Numbered from the stretch's first letter, positions 1 through 8,319 are shown. The stretch is DNA of 64,000 nucleotides from Mucilaginibacter sp. (GCA_028288305.1 JAQBOA010000065.1:41643-105642); one strand, 5' to 3'. The notes: generated from the sequence alone by a model not told the origin. A program made the numbers and translations.

Positions 1-30
1 ATAATACTAAGTTAGCTATTTTTTGTTGAT

Positions 31-342
31 TTAACTTTTATGTTTCCGGATATACCCGGAATTTTGGCGATTATCAATAAAGGAGATCAATTGGATTTCT
101 TTGGAAGGAATATTTATCCTATAGATAATTGATACTTGTTTGATAATAAGACAGATAAATACACCTTTAAGTTTACAGGGAATAGTATTTCCAATTGGCG
201 GTTTTTCCTCAAATATTTCAAAATATTCGTTTACTCTTTTCTTGAAATTTGTTTTCTTTTTTTGTCCGATATATTTAAGATACTTAATCCTTTCTTCAAA
301 AGTTGATAATGCTTCGGGAGTCCAGGTTATAGCATACTTCAT
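31..342 (-). CDS. RelE/ParE-family toxin of a type II toxin-antitoxin pair
   Basis: A 103-residue basic protein with the layout of RelE/ParE toxins. It opens with a strand reading KYAITWTPEAL, followed by a Lys-rich helical region, then strands with KGVFICLIIKQVSIIYRI and a C-terminal strand ending in ISFIDNRQNS. Known members are mRNA interferases or gyrase poisons; which activity applies here cannot be told from the sequence. Its start overlaps the stop of the upstream antitoxin gene by 4 bases (ATGA), which implies translational coupling. The antitoxin-first order is typical. The catalytic residues of RelE are not clearly preserved, so a ParE-like role is equally possible. Confidence 0.75.
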   Translation of the reverse strand: MKYAITWTPEALSTFEERIKYLKYIGQKKKTNFKKRVNEYFEIFEEKPPIGNTIPCKLKGVFICLIIKQVSIIYRINIPSKEIQLISFIDNRQNSGYIRKHKS

Positions 343-560
343 AATCCAAGTTTTTCAATAGCTTCCTTATGACTAATGAGTTCTCCTTTATCTGCCTGTT
401 CCAAGCCCCTTAATACAGATTGCTGCTGACTTTCACTTAATACATCAAACCAATCAGGCCCTTCAATTTTCAAAAGAGATTCGATACCCTTTATAAGGTT
501 AATATCATCAATATTTAATATTGCCTGTATCAACTTTAATTTTTCGGTCTGTAAATCCAT
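339..560 (-). CDS. antitoxin partner of the RelE/ParE toxin
   Basis: A 73-residue acidic protein directly upstream of the toxin gene. The C-terminal half, with LSESQQQSVLRGLEQADKG and then ISHKEAIEKLGL, matches the pattern of Bacteroidota antitoxins paired with RelE/ParE toxins, in which an amphipathic helix is followed by a short toxin-binding tail. The N-terminal half has leucine- and isoleucine-rich helices and may dimerise. Family knowledge predicts that it neutralises the toxin and may autoregulate the operon. No clear operator palindrome is seen in the roughly 90 bases upstream. Confidence 0.7.
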   Translation of the reverse strand: MDLQTEKLKLIQAILNIDDINLIKGIESLLKIEGPDWFDVLSESQQQSVLRGLEQADKGELISHKEAIEKLGL

Positions 561-653
561 TTAATATTATTGATAGCACTAAGTTAATGAAGAATTCATA
601 AATAAAACTTTTTGAATATAATGTTTTCATTAATTGTGCAGTAAAAACAAGCC

Positions 654-1964
654 TTACTTATTCTCAAGCAAATATTTCTTAAACCCTTCAAAATCCTTAC
701 CTAAAGCTACAGACTTCTTATTCTTTTTTGCCAATGCCTTAACCCGTTCAGGAACTATTATTTTACCGGCAACACTACGCGGATAAACATCAGGGAATTT
801 GCAGGGATGAGCGGTTGATAAAAAGACTCCTGCAAAATCACCGCGGTAATTATCCTGTTGCCAATCCTTCAAAGCTTGCCAGGCAATTGCAGTATGCGGA
901 CAAGCTACATAGTTATTGTTATCATAAATAAACTTGATAGCGTTAAGTGTTTCATCATCATCATAACGATAACCTGTTACCAGCGTTTTTAATTTTTCAA
1001 TGTCATCCTTAAACAGGTCGGCTATACGTACCCAGTTACTTGGGTCGCCAACATCCATAGCATTTGACAGGGTGGCTACCGATGGCTTCGGCTGGTAAAC
1101 GCCTGTCTTTAAAAATTCAGGAACAGTATCGTTAACATTGGTGGCTGCTATAAAATGTTCAACTGGTAAGCCCATTTTCCAGGCTAATAAACCGGCCCCA
1201 ATGTTACCAAAGTTGCCGCTTGGGACAGAAAAAACCACCTTATCAATACCTTGTTTTAATAACTGTGCATAGGCGTTAAAATAATAAAAGGTTTGTGGTA
1301 TCAACCGGGCAATGTTGATAGAGTTGGCCGATGTAAGCCGGAATTTTTCATTCAGTTCTGCATCAGTAAAGGCTTGTTTAACTAATGCCTGGCAGTCGTC
1401 AAATGTACCATCAATCTCAACAGCACGAATGTTTTGGCCGTTTGTGGTGAGTTGAAGTTCTTGTATATCACTAACTTTTCCTTTAGGGAATAATATAGTG
1501 ACACGGGTATTCGGCACGCCCAAAAAGCCAAGGGCTACAGCACCGCCGGTATCACCCGAAGTTGCAACCAATACATCCAGCTGTTTTTCATCTGCCTCTA
1601 AAAAGTAACTCATCACCCTGCTCATAAAGCGGGCTCCGAAATCCTTAAATGCCAGCGATGGCCCATGAAAAAGCTCCAGTACAAATACGTTCTCTTCCAG
1701 CTTAACAACAGGGGCTAAAAAACTTATTGCATCATAAATGATAGCTTTCAGGTCGTCATCTGCTATGTCGTCACCCAATAAATTTTTAGCCACATGAAAG
1801 GCTATTTCCGGAAGAGAATACTGATCGAGGTTATTTATAAACTTATCATCCAATTGCGGGATGTTCACCGGCATATAAAGCCCTTTATCTTGCGGCATGC
1901 TGTTAAAAACCGCTTCTTTGAATGACACCCTGGTAGAAGGGTTTTTGGTACTATATAGTTGCAA
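654..1964 (-). CDS. thrC: threonine synthase
   Basis: A 436-residue PLP enzyme that converts O-phosphohomoserine to threonine, the last step of the pathway. The PLP lysine lies in SLAFKDFGARF at about residue 107, and the phosphate-binding loop reads ATSGDTGGAVA. The N-terminus MQLYSTKNPS and the 'DKGLYMP' segment are typical of bacterial threonine synthases. The start codon is TTG: an in-frame stop lies 9 bases upstream and no ATG is near, while the protein aligns with family N-termini from this point. The start is fused to a CGTAAAT repeat arm. It is the last gene of thrA-thrB-thrC, separated from thrB by about 150 bases of repeats. Confidence 0.95.
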   Translation of the reverse strand: MQLYSTKNPSTRVSFKEAVFNSMPQDKGLYMPVNIPQLDDKFINNLDQYSLPEIAFHVAKNLLGDDIADDDLKAIIYDAISFLAPVVKLEENVFVLELFHGPSLAFKDFGARFMSRVMSYFLEADEKQLDVLVATSGDTGGAVALGFLGVPNTRVTILFPKGKVSDIQELQLTTNGQNIRAVEIDGTFDDCQALVKQAFTDAELNEKFRLTSANSINIARLIPQTFYYFNAYAQLLKQGIDKVVFSVPSGNFGNIGAGLLAWKMGLPVEHFIAATNVNDTVPEFLKTGVYQPKPSVATLSNAMDVGDPSNWVRIADLFKDDIEKLKTLVTGYRYDDDETLNAIKFIYDNNNYVACPHTAIAWQALKDWQQDNYRGDFAGVFLSTAHPCKFPDVYPRSVAGKIIVPERVKALAKKNKKSVALGKDFEGFKKYLLENK

Positions 1965-1967
1965 TTT

Positions 1968-2000
1968 GATTTACGATTTTAGATTTACGAATTACGATTG
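1968..2000. repeat. CGTAAAT-type repeat arm
   Basis: A run of the words GATTTACGA and TTACGATT sits directly against the thrC start codon. The same words recur near 13257-13360, 31634-31812 and 63088-63170. Here only one arm of what is elsewhere an inverted pair is seen. Confidence 0.7.
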
Positions 2001-2017
2001 ATTTTGATTTCTTTTTG

Positions 2018-2107
2018 TCTGAATCAGGATTTTCAGATGAACAGGATTAATATTTGATTTAAAAATGCATCTTGAAAATCCTAAAATCCTGTAAATCTTG
2101 ATTCAGA
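2018..2107. repeat. inverted repeat 'AATCAGGATTTTC / GTAAATCTTGATT'
   Basis: The left arm at about 2018-2048 (TCTGAATCAGGATTTTC, then GAACAGGATT) pairs imperfectly with the right arm at about 2077-2107 (AATCCTGTAAATCTTGATTC). The element fills the gap between the thrB stop and the CGTAAAT arm at thrC. It could form a hairpin in the thrABC transcript. No protein is encoded. Confidence 0.65.
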
Positions 2108-2111
2108 ATAA

Positions 2112-3104
2112 TTATAGCACTCGCGGCCCTTTATCATTAATAGTGGATACATAAGTATTCGATCCTATTTGTATCCCCGTTAAGTGCTGCTGAAGCTTTT
2201 TGGTAATAAGTTTTGCTGTTTCTTCATCCCTGGTAAAGGCAAAAACCGAAGGCCCTGAACCGGATATACCAAAACTTACCGCGCCTAAATTCATGGCTAT
2301 TTCCCGCATCTGGTAAAAATCAGGAATCAGCATGGAGCGTACAGGTTCTACCAGTATATCTTTCATACTGCGGCCAATCAGATCTATATCCTGCATGAAT
2401 AAGCCACTTACAAGGCCTGCAATGTTTCCCCATTGAGTAACGGCGTCTTTCATTAATATTTTATTGCGAATAATCTGCCTGGCCTCACGGGTAGGCACAT
2501 CAACATCCGGGAAAACTATAGCACAATATAAACCGGCAGGGTGGGGCAGGCGCACCACATCAAGCGGGTCGTAACTACGGATCAGCACAAAGCCTCCTAA
2601 CAGGGCAGGTGCTACATTATCCGCATGACCATGACCGCAGGCCATTTCCTCACCTTTCATTGCAAAAGGCAACAGCCTGGCGGGATCAGCATCATCGCCC
2701 AGTAAAGTTTTTATAGCAAACAAGCCGGCCACAGTGCTTGCCGAACTGGAGCCCAAGCCACTGCCGATGGGCATTTTTTTGTGCAGTTCAATATCAAGGC
2801 CAATATCGGTACGGCCAACACTTTGAAGATAATGCTGAACACTCACGCTTACCGTATTTTTGGCAGGATCGAGTGGTAATCGCCCATTATCTCCCGTAAT
2901 TTTACTAATAGTAATGCCAGGTTTATTGGTGATACGCATCACCACCTCGTCACCAGGTTCGTTTACAGCAAAACCCAGCACGTCAAAGCCGCAAACTACG
3001 TTGGCAACAGTAGCAGGAGCGAAAACTGAGATAGAAGCCCCCCGACCCCCTAAAGAGGGAGTTTTTTCGGCTGATATTTTTAAATCTTGAATACTATTTT
3101 CCAT
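2112..3104 (-). CDS. thrB: homoserine kinase
   Basis: A GHMP-family kinase of 330 residues that phosphorylates homoserine, placed between thrA and thrC. The ATP-binding motif is PIGSGLGSSSAS, and the C-terminal GHMP motif is SFGISGSGPSVFAF. The ATG at 3104 (MENSIQ) is preferred; a TTG at 3116 in the same frame would add four residues. The first 20 or so residues, including TPSLGGRGASIS, are not part of the GHMP fold. They are the translation of one arm of a repeat element (see 3036-3149), and the family domain begins at about SVFAPATVANVVCGFDVLGF. Confidence 0.93.
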   Translation of the reverse strand: MENSIQDLKISAEKTPSLGGRGASISVFAPATVANVVCGFDVLGFAVNEPGDEVVMRITNKPGITISKITGDNGRLPLDPAKNTVSVSVQHYLQSVGRTDIGLDIELHKKMPIGSGLGSSSASTVAGLFAIKTLLGDDADPARLLPFAMKGEEMACGHGHADNVAPALLGGFVLIRSYDPLDVVRLPHPAGLYCAIVFPDVDVPTREARQIIRNKILMKDAVTQWGNIAGLVSGLFMQDIDLIGRSMKDILVEPVRSMLIPDFYQMREIAMNLGAVSFGISGSGPSVFAFTRDEETAKLITKKLQQHLTGIQIGSNTYVSTINDKGPRVL

Positions 3105-3149
3105 ATAAATTATCAAACTTTAGTTCCCCCTTTAGGGGGTTAGGGGGCT
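3036..3149. repeat. paired inverted-repeat element, one arm inside thrB
   Basis: The arm at 3036-3067 (AGCCCCCCGACCCCCTAAAG and on) lies within the thrB coding sequence. The arm at 3122-3149 (AGTTCCCCCTTTAGGGGG and on) lies between the thrA stop and the thrB start. They are inverted copies and each is itself partly palindromic (CCCCCTTTAGGGGG). The thrB start codon lies in the loop between the arms. Copies of the same family occur at 12051-12140 and 44492-44590. Confidence 0.9.
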
Positions 3150-3152
3150 GAG

Positions 3153-5597
3153 TTACTTTCCCACATTTATCAAATCAGCAAATACTCCTGCTGCAGTTAC
3201 TTCGGCACCTGCGCCGGGGCCCTTTACTACCAGCGGGCGTTCTTTATACCTGTCGGTAGTGAAAGATATGATATTATCACTTCCAGATAAGGTATAAAAC
3301 GGATGGTTTTCATCTACCGTTTGCAGGGTGATGGCAGCTTTACCGTTTTCCAGCTTGCCTATATAACGTAAAACTTTGTTCTCATTTTCGGCCCTGGCTT
3401 TTAAATTACTAAAAAAAGTATCTTCCGCTTTTAATGCCGCATAAAAATCATCAACAGTCTGGGCATCTAAACAAGCTTTTGGTAGCATGCTTTCTATCTG
3501 AACATCTGCTGCTTCCATAGCGTAGCCTGCATCACGGGCAAGAATCAAAATCTTACGCATAAAGTCCGTGCCGCGCAAATCATCACGAGGATCAGGTTCG
3601 GTATAGCCCTTTTCCTGGGCCATCTTAACCACATCATGAAAGTTTGCATCACCTTTAAAATTATTAAAAATAAAGGAAATAGTTCCTGATAGTATGGCTT
3701 CAATCTTCATAATCCTGTCGCCGCTATTCATCAGGTCCTTTAAAGTACGTATGATTGGCAAACCTGCGCCAACATTGGTCTCATAAAAGAAATCAACACC
3801 ATGCTGTTTGGCTGTATCATGGAAGGTTTTATATTGCTTATAAGATGCAGAATTACCTATTTTATTGCAGGTAATTACCGATATGTTCGATTTAAAAACT
3901 TCTTCATAAACTTCAACAGGTTTTGGGCTGGCGGTATTATCGATAAACACACAGTTCGGCAAGTTCATACTGATCATCTTTGCCACAAATTCATTAAGAT
4001 TAGCTTTATCTTCTGAAGCCTGCAGTTCTTCCTGCCAGCTATCTAAAGATATGCCATCGGTATCAAATAACATTTTACGGGTGTTGCTTATACCGGCAAT
4101 TTTAACCTGTATGCCATTATGCTCCTGCAAATAAGCACTATGCGCGTTAAGCTGCTTAAACAGCGTTTGACCAATATTGCCTGTTCCTAAACAAAAGGCA
4201 TGCAGCGTTTTTGTAAGCTGAACAAAAAAGCCATCGTGTACAGCATTTAATGCCTTGGCAAGATCATGACCAGAAATGATCACCGAAATATTGTACTCAG
4301 ATGAGCCTTGTGCGATGGCCCTTACGTTAACACCGTTACGGCCCAGCGCATAAAACAACTTGCCTGATACACCGGGAGTTTGTTTCATATTTTCGCCGAC
4401 TACGGCTATAATAGCCAGGTTTTGTTCTATAACAACGTGTTCCAGTTTTTTGGCAACCAGTTCAAGCTCAAATTCCTGTTCAATTAATAGGCGGGCTTTT
4501 TCGGAATCGCCGGGCTGAACAGCGAAAGTGATGCTATGTTCTGATGATGACTGTGTTATCAGTATAACATTGATCTGCTCACGGGCCAGCAAGGAAAACA
4601 ATCGCCCGCTAAAGCCCGATTTACCCACCATTCCGCTGCCTTCCAGGTTAAGGATACTTATATTATTGATGGATGAAATACCTTTTATGGGGAGGTTTGA
4701 CGGTTTGCAATCATGGCGTATAACAGTCCCTTCAAAATCAGGCTCAAAAGTGTTTTTTATTACGATGGGTATCTTCTTTAAAAAAGCCGGGATCATAGTA
4801 GGAGGATAGATCACCTTCGCACCAAAATAGGAAAGCTCCATTGCTTCAGTATAAGTAAGTTCCTCAAGAGAGAAGGCCTTTTTAACCATGCGTGGGTCGG
4901 CGGTCATCATTCCGTTAACATCAGTCCAAATCTGTATTTCTTTAGCATTTAATGCCGAACCAAAAATTGCTGCAGTATAATCGCTGCCTCCGCGACCAAG
5001 GGTGGTGAGCTGTCCTGCTTCGTTAGTTGCGATAAAACCTGTTACCAACAGCATTTTGTCACTATGTTCTTTGTGAAAACCACATATCAACAGTTCAGTA
5101 AGTTCCATATTCACTCTAGCCTGACCAAACGAACTGTCGGTTTTTATCAACTCGGATGCATCGACACAAAAAGCCTCCGGAAAATGCTGCGCAGCTATTT
5201 TACAAATCATTATTGTGGAGCAGCGTTCGCCAAAACTTAATACATGATCGCGTGTTTTTGGGGTAAGTTCTCTTAAGGTGAGAATGCCTTGTAACAACTC
5301 TTCCAGCTGATTAAAATAAAGCTTTAAGCGTGTATAGGCGGGGTTTTGATGTTGTGCAGTCAGCAGACTTTTTACCACATCATAATGGCGTTTCTCCAGT
5401 TCAGCTAATTCAGCGGTGAAATCCTGGCCGTTTGCAGCGCCTTCTGCCATGGAAATTAGCAGGTTAGTTACCCCGCTCATGGCGGATAATACAACTACTG
5501 GCTTTTCGTCTTTAACTTCACCCTTTAAAATATTCAATAAGGTTTGGATACTTTGAACTGATCCTACGGAAGTACCGCCAAATTTTAAAATTTTCAT
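3153..5597 (-). CDS. thrA: bifunctional aspartate kinase / homoserine dehydrogenase
   Basis: An 814-residue fusion enzyme for the first and third steps from aspartate to homoserine. The aspartokinase domain begins with KFGGTSVGS at residues 4-12 and includes TLGRGGSDYTA. Two ACT-type regulatory segments follow at about residues 310-460. The homoserine dehydrogenase part starts with the NAD(P)-binding GTGNIGQTL near 470, and has TNVGAGLPIIRTL and a conserved GAGAEVTAAGVFADL near the end. The length equals that of E. coli ThrA. The gene heads the operon, about 50 bases from thrB with a repeat arm in the gap. A leader peptide and hairpins upstream suggest control by threonyl-tRNA charging. Confidence 0.97.
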   Translation of the reverse strand: MKILKFGGTSVGSVQSIQTLLNILKGEVKDEKPVVVLSAMSGVTNLLISMAEGAANGQDFTAELAELEKRHYDVVKSLLTAQHQNPAYTRLKLYFNQLEELLQGILTLRELTPKTRDHVLSFGERCSTIMICKIAAQHFPEAFCVDASELIKTDSSFGQARVNMELTELLICGFHKEHSDKMLLVTGFIATNEAGQLTTLGRGGSDYTAAIFGSALNAKEIQIWTDVNGMMTADPRMVKKAFSLEELTYTEAMELSYFGAKVIYPPTMIPAFLKKIPIVIKNTFEPDFEGTVIRHDCKPSNLPIKGISSINNISILNLEGSGMVGKSGFSGRLFSLLAREQINVILITQSSSEHSITFAVQPGDSEKARLLIEQEFELELVAKKLEHVVIEQNLAIIAVVGENMKQTPGVSGKLFYALGRNGVNVRAIAQGSSEYNISVIISGHDLAKALNAVHDGFFVQLTKTLHAFCLGTGNIGQTLFKQLNAHSAYLQEHNGIQVKIAGISNTRKMLFDTDGISLDSWQEELQASEDKANLNEFVAKMISMNLPNCVFIDNTASPKPVEVYEEVFKSNISVITCNKIGNSASYKQYKTFHDTAKQHGVDFFYETNVGAGLPIIRTLKDLMNSGDRIMKIEAILSGTISFIFNNFKGDANFHDVVKMAQEKGYTEPDPRDDLRGTDFMRKILILARDAGYAMEAADVQIESMLPKACLDAQTVDDFYAALKAEDTFFSNLKARAENENKVLRYIGKLENGKAAITLQTVDENHPFYTLSGSDNIISFTTDRYKERPLVVKGPGAGAEVTAAGVFADLINVGK

Positions 5598-5610
5598 ATT
5601 AGCTCTTTAA

Positions 5611-5650
5611 CAAATGCGCCTTCCTCTTTTGGGAGGAAGGCGCTCATTTG
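5611..5650 (-). terminator. attenuator-like hairpin before thrA
   Basis: A strong stem of about 11 bp, GCGCCTTCCTC paired with GAGGAAGGCGC, separated by a 6-base loop (outer flanks AAATG/CATTT add partial pairing). In the minus direction it is followed by ATTTGTT, only a modest U-tract, and then by thrA 18 bases on. Its 5' arm CTTCCTCC can instead pair with GGAGGAAG at the end of the leader gene (5681-5688), giving a terminator/antiterminator choice. In the plus direction a T-run follows, so it could also stop antisense transcription. Confidence 0.65.
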
Positions 5651-5676
5651 GTTTTTTTATGTTTTACACCATACGA

Positions 5677-5742
5677 TTATCTTCCTCCGCGTTTTACCCC
5701 GGTGGTAGTTAATGTTGTTGTTATGGTGCTGTAAATTGTCAT
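5677..5742 (-). CDS. thrL: threonine operon leader peptide
   Basis: A 21-codon reading frame, MTIYSTITTTLTTTGVKRGG plus a final R, lies about 80 bases upstream of thrA on the same strand. Eight of 21 residues are Thr and two are Ile, the classic composition of a thr leader. Its codons 5-7 (CACCATA) can pair with TATGGTG downstream (5667-5673), and its end (GGAGGAAG) with the attenuator's 5' arm. Inferred role: ribosome stalling at Thr codons when charged tRNA is scarce favours the antiterminator and thrABC expression. No Shine-Dalgarno sequence is obvious, which is common in this phylum. Confidence 0.75.
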   Translation of the reverse strand: MTIYSTITTTLTTTGVKRGGR

Positions 5743-5851
5743 ATATTATGTCTGTAAAGTAAGTAGATATTTTTTTAATAAACAAGAGTTATTTTAATTT
5801 TATATACGTATAAATTAAACTGATTGATTATTTTAAATATTTACGAAGAAT

Positions 5852-6439
5852 ATGAATAAACTGTTATTAATCGTACTGTTTTTGTTCTTAACAAGGACCT
5901 GTTTTGCTCAGAAAGATAAAGATACTTTAATATCTAATTTACCTATGATAAATGGTAGTTTAGTATATACAGATAGTATTAAAGTAAAAGACCATAGCAG
6001 GATTATGTTGGATAGTACTGCAAAAAAATGGCTTAACAGCTATTTTAAATATCATCGGCCTGACACTTTATCAAAAGATAAAGATCCTGAAAGCAGTGTA
6101 TTAAGCCAAGGACTTCTTGAATTTCGCATGACCACTACTTCATTGGCGTTAGTCAAGTACAATTTCTATGTCGTAATAAAAATTAAGATAAACTGTACCG
6201 AAAATAATTATGCATATAGGATTTCTGATATTTATTTTGTGCCAAAGAGTAAATTTTTCCGTGCAGTAGGTTACTATCAGAGCAGCCCTGAGTATATGAT
6301 TGGATTACTTAATAAAAAACACTTAGGTATTGTTGATGGGATGAATATGGGCAGAAAAAAGATTAGAGAATATATTACACGTACAAATGATGCTGTACAG
6401 GCTTGTATAACATCTTTAAATACAGCTATGGCAAATTAA
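5852..6439 (+). CDS. secreted DUF4468-like protein
   Basis: A 195-residue protein with a clear signal peptide (MNKLLLIVLFLFLTRTCFAQ, cleavage likely after CFA). The mature part has the outline of the DUF4468 (TBP-like fold) family: LPMINGSLVYTDSIKV near the start, a helix with AKKWLNSYF, then strands YNFYVVIKIKI and YAYRISDIYFVP. The function of that family is unknown. The protein is probably periplasmic or surface-exposed. It is a monocistronic gene divergent from the thr operon. The family assignment rests on pattern memory and should be treated as moderate. Confidence 0.6.
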   Translation: MNKLLLIVLFLFLTRTCFAQKDKDTLISNLPMINGSLVYTDSIKVKDHSRIMLDSTAKKWLNSYFKYHRPDTLSKDKDPESSVLSQGLLEFRMTTTSLALVKYNFYVVIKIKINCTENNYAYRISDIYFVPKSKFFRAVGYYQSSPEYMIGLLNKKHLGIVDGMNMGRKKIREYITRTNDAVQACITSLNTAMAN

Positions 6440-6477
6440 TAAGCAATGTAATTTAGTTACTTTTGAAGCTTGTTAAT

Positions 6478-7398
6478 ATGCAGGGACTAATCACAAAATC
6501 GACAGGCAGCTGGTACCAGGTACAAACCCCGGACGGACAAAGAATTGATTGCCGCATAAAGGGTAAGTTTCGTACCAAAGGTATTACTACTACCAATCCC
6601 CTGGCTGTAGGCGATGTAGTTGATTTTGACATGGAACCCGAGCAGGAGACAGGGGTGATCACTAACTTGCAGCAGCGCAAAAATTATATCATCCGTAAAT
6701 CAATAAACCTATCCAAACAGGGACAAATCATCGCTGCCAACCTCGACCAGGCAATATTGGTGGTTACTTTGGCTTCGCCGCGTACTTCTTTAGGTTTTAT
6801 CGACCGTTTTTTAGTTACGGCTGAAGCATACGATATCCCAGCTAAACTTATTTTTAATAAACTCGATTTGTTTAGCGATGAAGGCCTGGAAATTTTGGCC
6901 GATTATAAAGCCATTTATGAAAAGGTAGGATACCCTTGTTATGAGGTCTCGGCCCTTGAGGGTACTAATGTTGAGCAGGTAAAGGCCATTTTGAAGGATA
7001 AAGTAACCTTGTTTTCCGGGCATTCAGGAGTTGGGAAATCAAGTTTGATCAACGCTTTATTGCCTGATCTTGATCTGCGCACGCACCAGGTATCCGACTG
7101 GAGTGATAAAGGCATGCATACCACCACCTTTGCCGAAATGTTTGAACTCCCTTACGGAGGATTTATTATCGACACCCCCGGTATACGCGAACTGGGTGTG
7201 ATAGATATTGACAAACAGGAACTCAGCCACTTTTTCCCCGAAATGCGCGAACGCATGCACGATTGCCGTTTCCATAACTGTCGCCATATTAACGAACCCG
7301 GCTGTGCTGTGCTGGAAGCACTGGAAAATGGTGAAATTGAGCTATCGCGGTATGAGAGTTATTTGAGTATTTATAATGGGAATGATACGAGGGCTTGA
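6478..7398 (+). CDS. rsgA: ribosome small subunit-dependent GTPase A
   Basis: A circularly permuted GTPase of 306 residues that helps mature the 30S subunit. An N-terminal OB-fold (residues 1-70) is followed by the G4 motif NKLD at 127-130, the P-loop GHSGVGKSS at 181-189 and the G3 motif DTPG at 232-235. The C-terminal zinc site is C263, C268, H270 and C276. This order (G4 before G1) is diagnostic. The ATG at 6478 is preferred over an in-frame TTG at 6463. A TACTTTTG box (6458-6465) just upstream resembles a Bacteroidota -7 promoter element, which would leave a very short leader. Confidence 0.95.
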   Translation: MQGLITKSTGSWYQVQTPDGQRIDCRIKGKFRTKGITTTNPLAVGDVVDFDMEPEQETGVITNLQQRKNYIIRKSINLSKQGQIIAANLDQAILVVTLASPRTSLGFIDRFLVTAEAYDIPAKLIFNKLDLFSDEGLEILADYKAIYEKVGYPCYEVSALEGTNVEQVKAILKDKVTLFSGHSGVGKSSLINALLPDLDLRTHQVSDWSDKGMHTTTFAEMFELPYGGFIIDTPGIRELGVIDIDKQELSHFFPEMRERMHDCRFHNCRHINEPGCAVLEALENGEIELSRYESYLSIYNGNDTRA

Positions 7399-7476
7399 CG
7401 TTTAATTAATAAATATAAATGTTCATCGCTGAAATCTCAAAGTGTATTAACTCTGTAAATTTACGAATCAAACTTA

Positions 7477-7508
7477 TTTGGTGAAATAGTGTCAATTAAT
7501 TATATTTG
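7477..7508 (+). promoter_or_regulatory. Bacteroidota-type promoter for the 7520 gene
   Basis: TTTG at 7477-7480 and TATATTTG at 7501-7508 are separated by 20 bases, close to the -33 TTTG / -7 TAnnTTTG consensus of the phylum. The start codon of the 59-residue gene lies 11 bases beyond the -7 box. Confidence 0.55.
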
Positions 7509-7519
7509 TATAAATCGTT

Positions 7520-7699
7520 ATGTCAACACAAGTAAAAAAGAAACATGCTTCTAAAGGCGTTAGATTAGGCTGGACACCTTTGAAAGAAGTTAAGTCTGTA
7601 AAGTTGACACCTGATTTAGTAAAGGGAAAAAAGGTTACTGCCAATCACTCAACTAATCAAAATTCTTCCAGTTCTGGAAATTCATATTTAATTCCTTGA
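7520..7699 (+). CDS. small basic hypothetical protein, 59 residues
   Basis: A short frame starting at an ATG just after a good promoter and ending in TGA. It encodes a Lys-rich N-terminal half (STQVKKKHASKG, then LGWTPLKEVKSVKLTPDLVKGKK) and a Ser/Asn-rich tail. I do not recognise the family. Support for its being real comes from the promoter and from the overlap with the next gene, whose TTG start shares bases with this stop (TTGA). The two probably form a translationally coupled pair. A small basic protein before a larger partner recalls toxin-antitoxin or regulator pairs, but nothing in the sequence proves this. Confidence 0.55.
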   Translation: MSTQVKKKHASKGVRLGWTPLKEVKSVKLTPDLVKGKKVTANHSTNQNSSSSGNSYLIP

Positions 7700-8250
7700 A
7701 TTTCGATTATTCAGGCTATTCTTTAAAGTTTGTTCAAAAAAAGCCATGTAAAGATCATAGCAACCATTTATTTAGTTTAATTTATAAGTTTTATTCTCCG
7801 GTTACTAAATACATTTACATACTTCACGCTGACTATCATAAAGAAAATGTTTTTGCTATAAAGTTTTATGTCAAAAAAGACAGAAATAGCGACTATAAAT
7901 ATTCCAGGCTAACTAATAAAGGTGACGTAGGCAATATTTTAATTACTTGTTTAAAAGCTGTACCTATAATTTTACAGGATTATCCTGAAGCCTCTTTTGG
8001 ATTTATAGGCTCCCGCACCATCGATAAAGAATCTTATACAGTTGAAGATTATCGGAACAACCAACGATTTAGAATTTATAAAAGAGTAGTTGAACAAAAA
8101 ATAGGATTTAATGTGTTCGGGCATTACGTATATGAAGACATAAGTGGTTATTTGCTGATTAATAAATTAACCAAACAAGATACTGATAGCAAGGAAAAAG
8201 CCATTATCAAAATGTTTGAAGAAACTTATCAAAACTTACCAGATTTATAA
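7696..8250 (+). CDS. hypothetical protein, 184 residues, coupled to the 59-residue gene
   Basis: A soluble alpha/beta-looking protein without signal peptide or membrane segment. Recognisable blocks are YIYILHADYHKENVFAIKFY, KGDVGNILITCLKAVPIIL and PEASFGFIGSRTIDK followed by NNQRFRIYKRVV. The phrase with a helix and then GFIGSRT and RFRIY resembles uncharacterised Bacteroidota proteins (DUF6934-like in style), but I cannot assign it. The start must be TTG at 7696, overlapping the previous stop, because no ATG occurs in the N-terminal two thirds. AT-rich composition and the lack of conserved neighbours suggest an accessory gene. Confidence 0.6.
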   Translation: MNFDYSGYSLKFVQKKPCKDHSNHLFSLIYKFYSPVTKYIYILHADYHKENVFAIKFYVKKDRNSDYKYSRLTNKGDVGNILITCLKAVPIILQDYPEASFGFIGSRTIDKESYTVEDYRNNQRFRIYKRVVEQKIGFNVFGHYVYEDISGYLLINKLTKQDTDSKEKAIIKMFEETYQNLPDL

Positions 8251-8319
8251 TCTGAAGCTAATAGCTTAATAAATAGCGGACATTATACGATTCTGCTTTA
8301 GCTGATGAAAATTAGTATC

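Noticed and set aside
140..361. A 73-residue plus-strand frame at the left edge
   Set aside because: It is antisense to the toxin gene.
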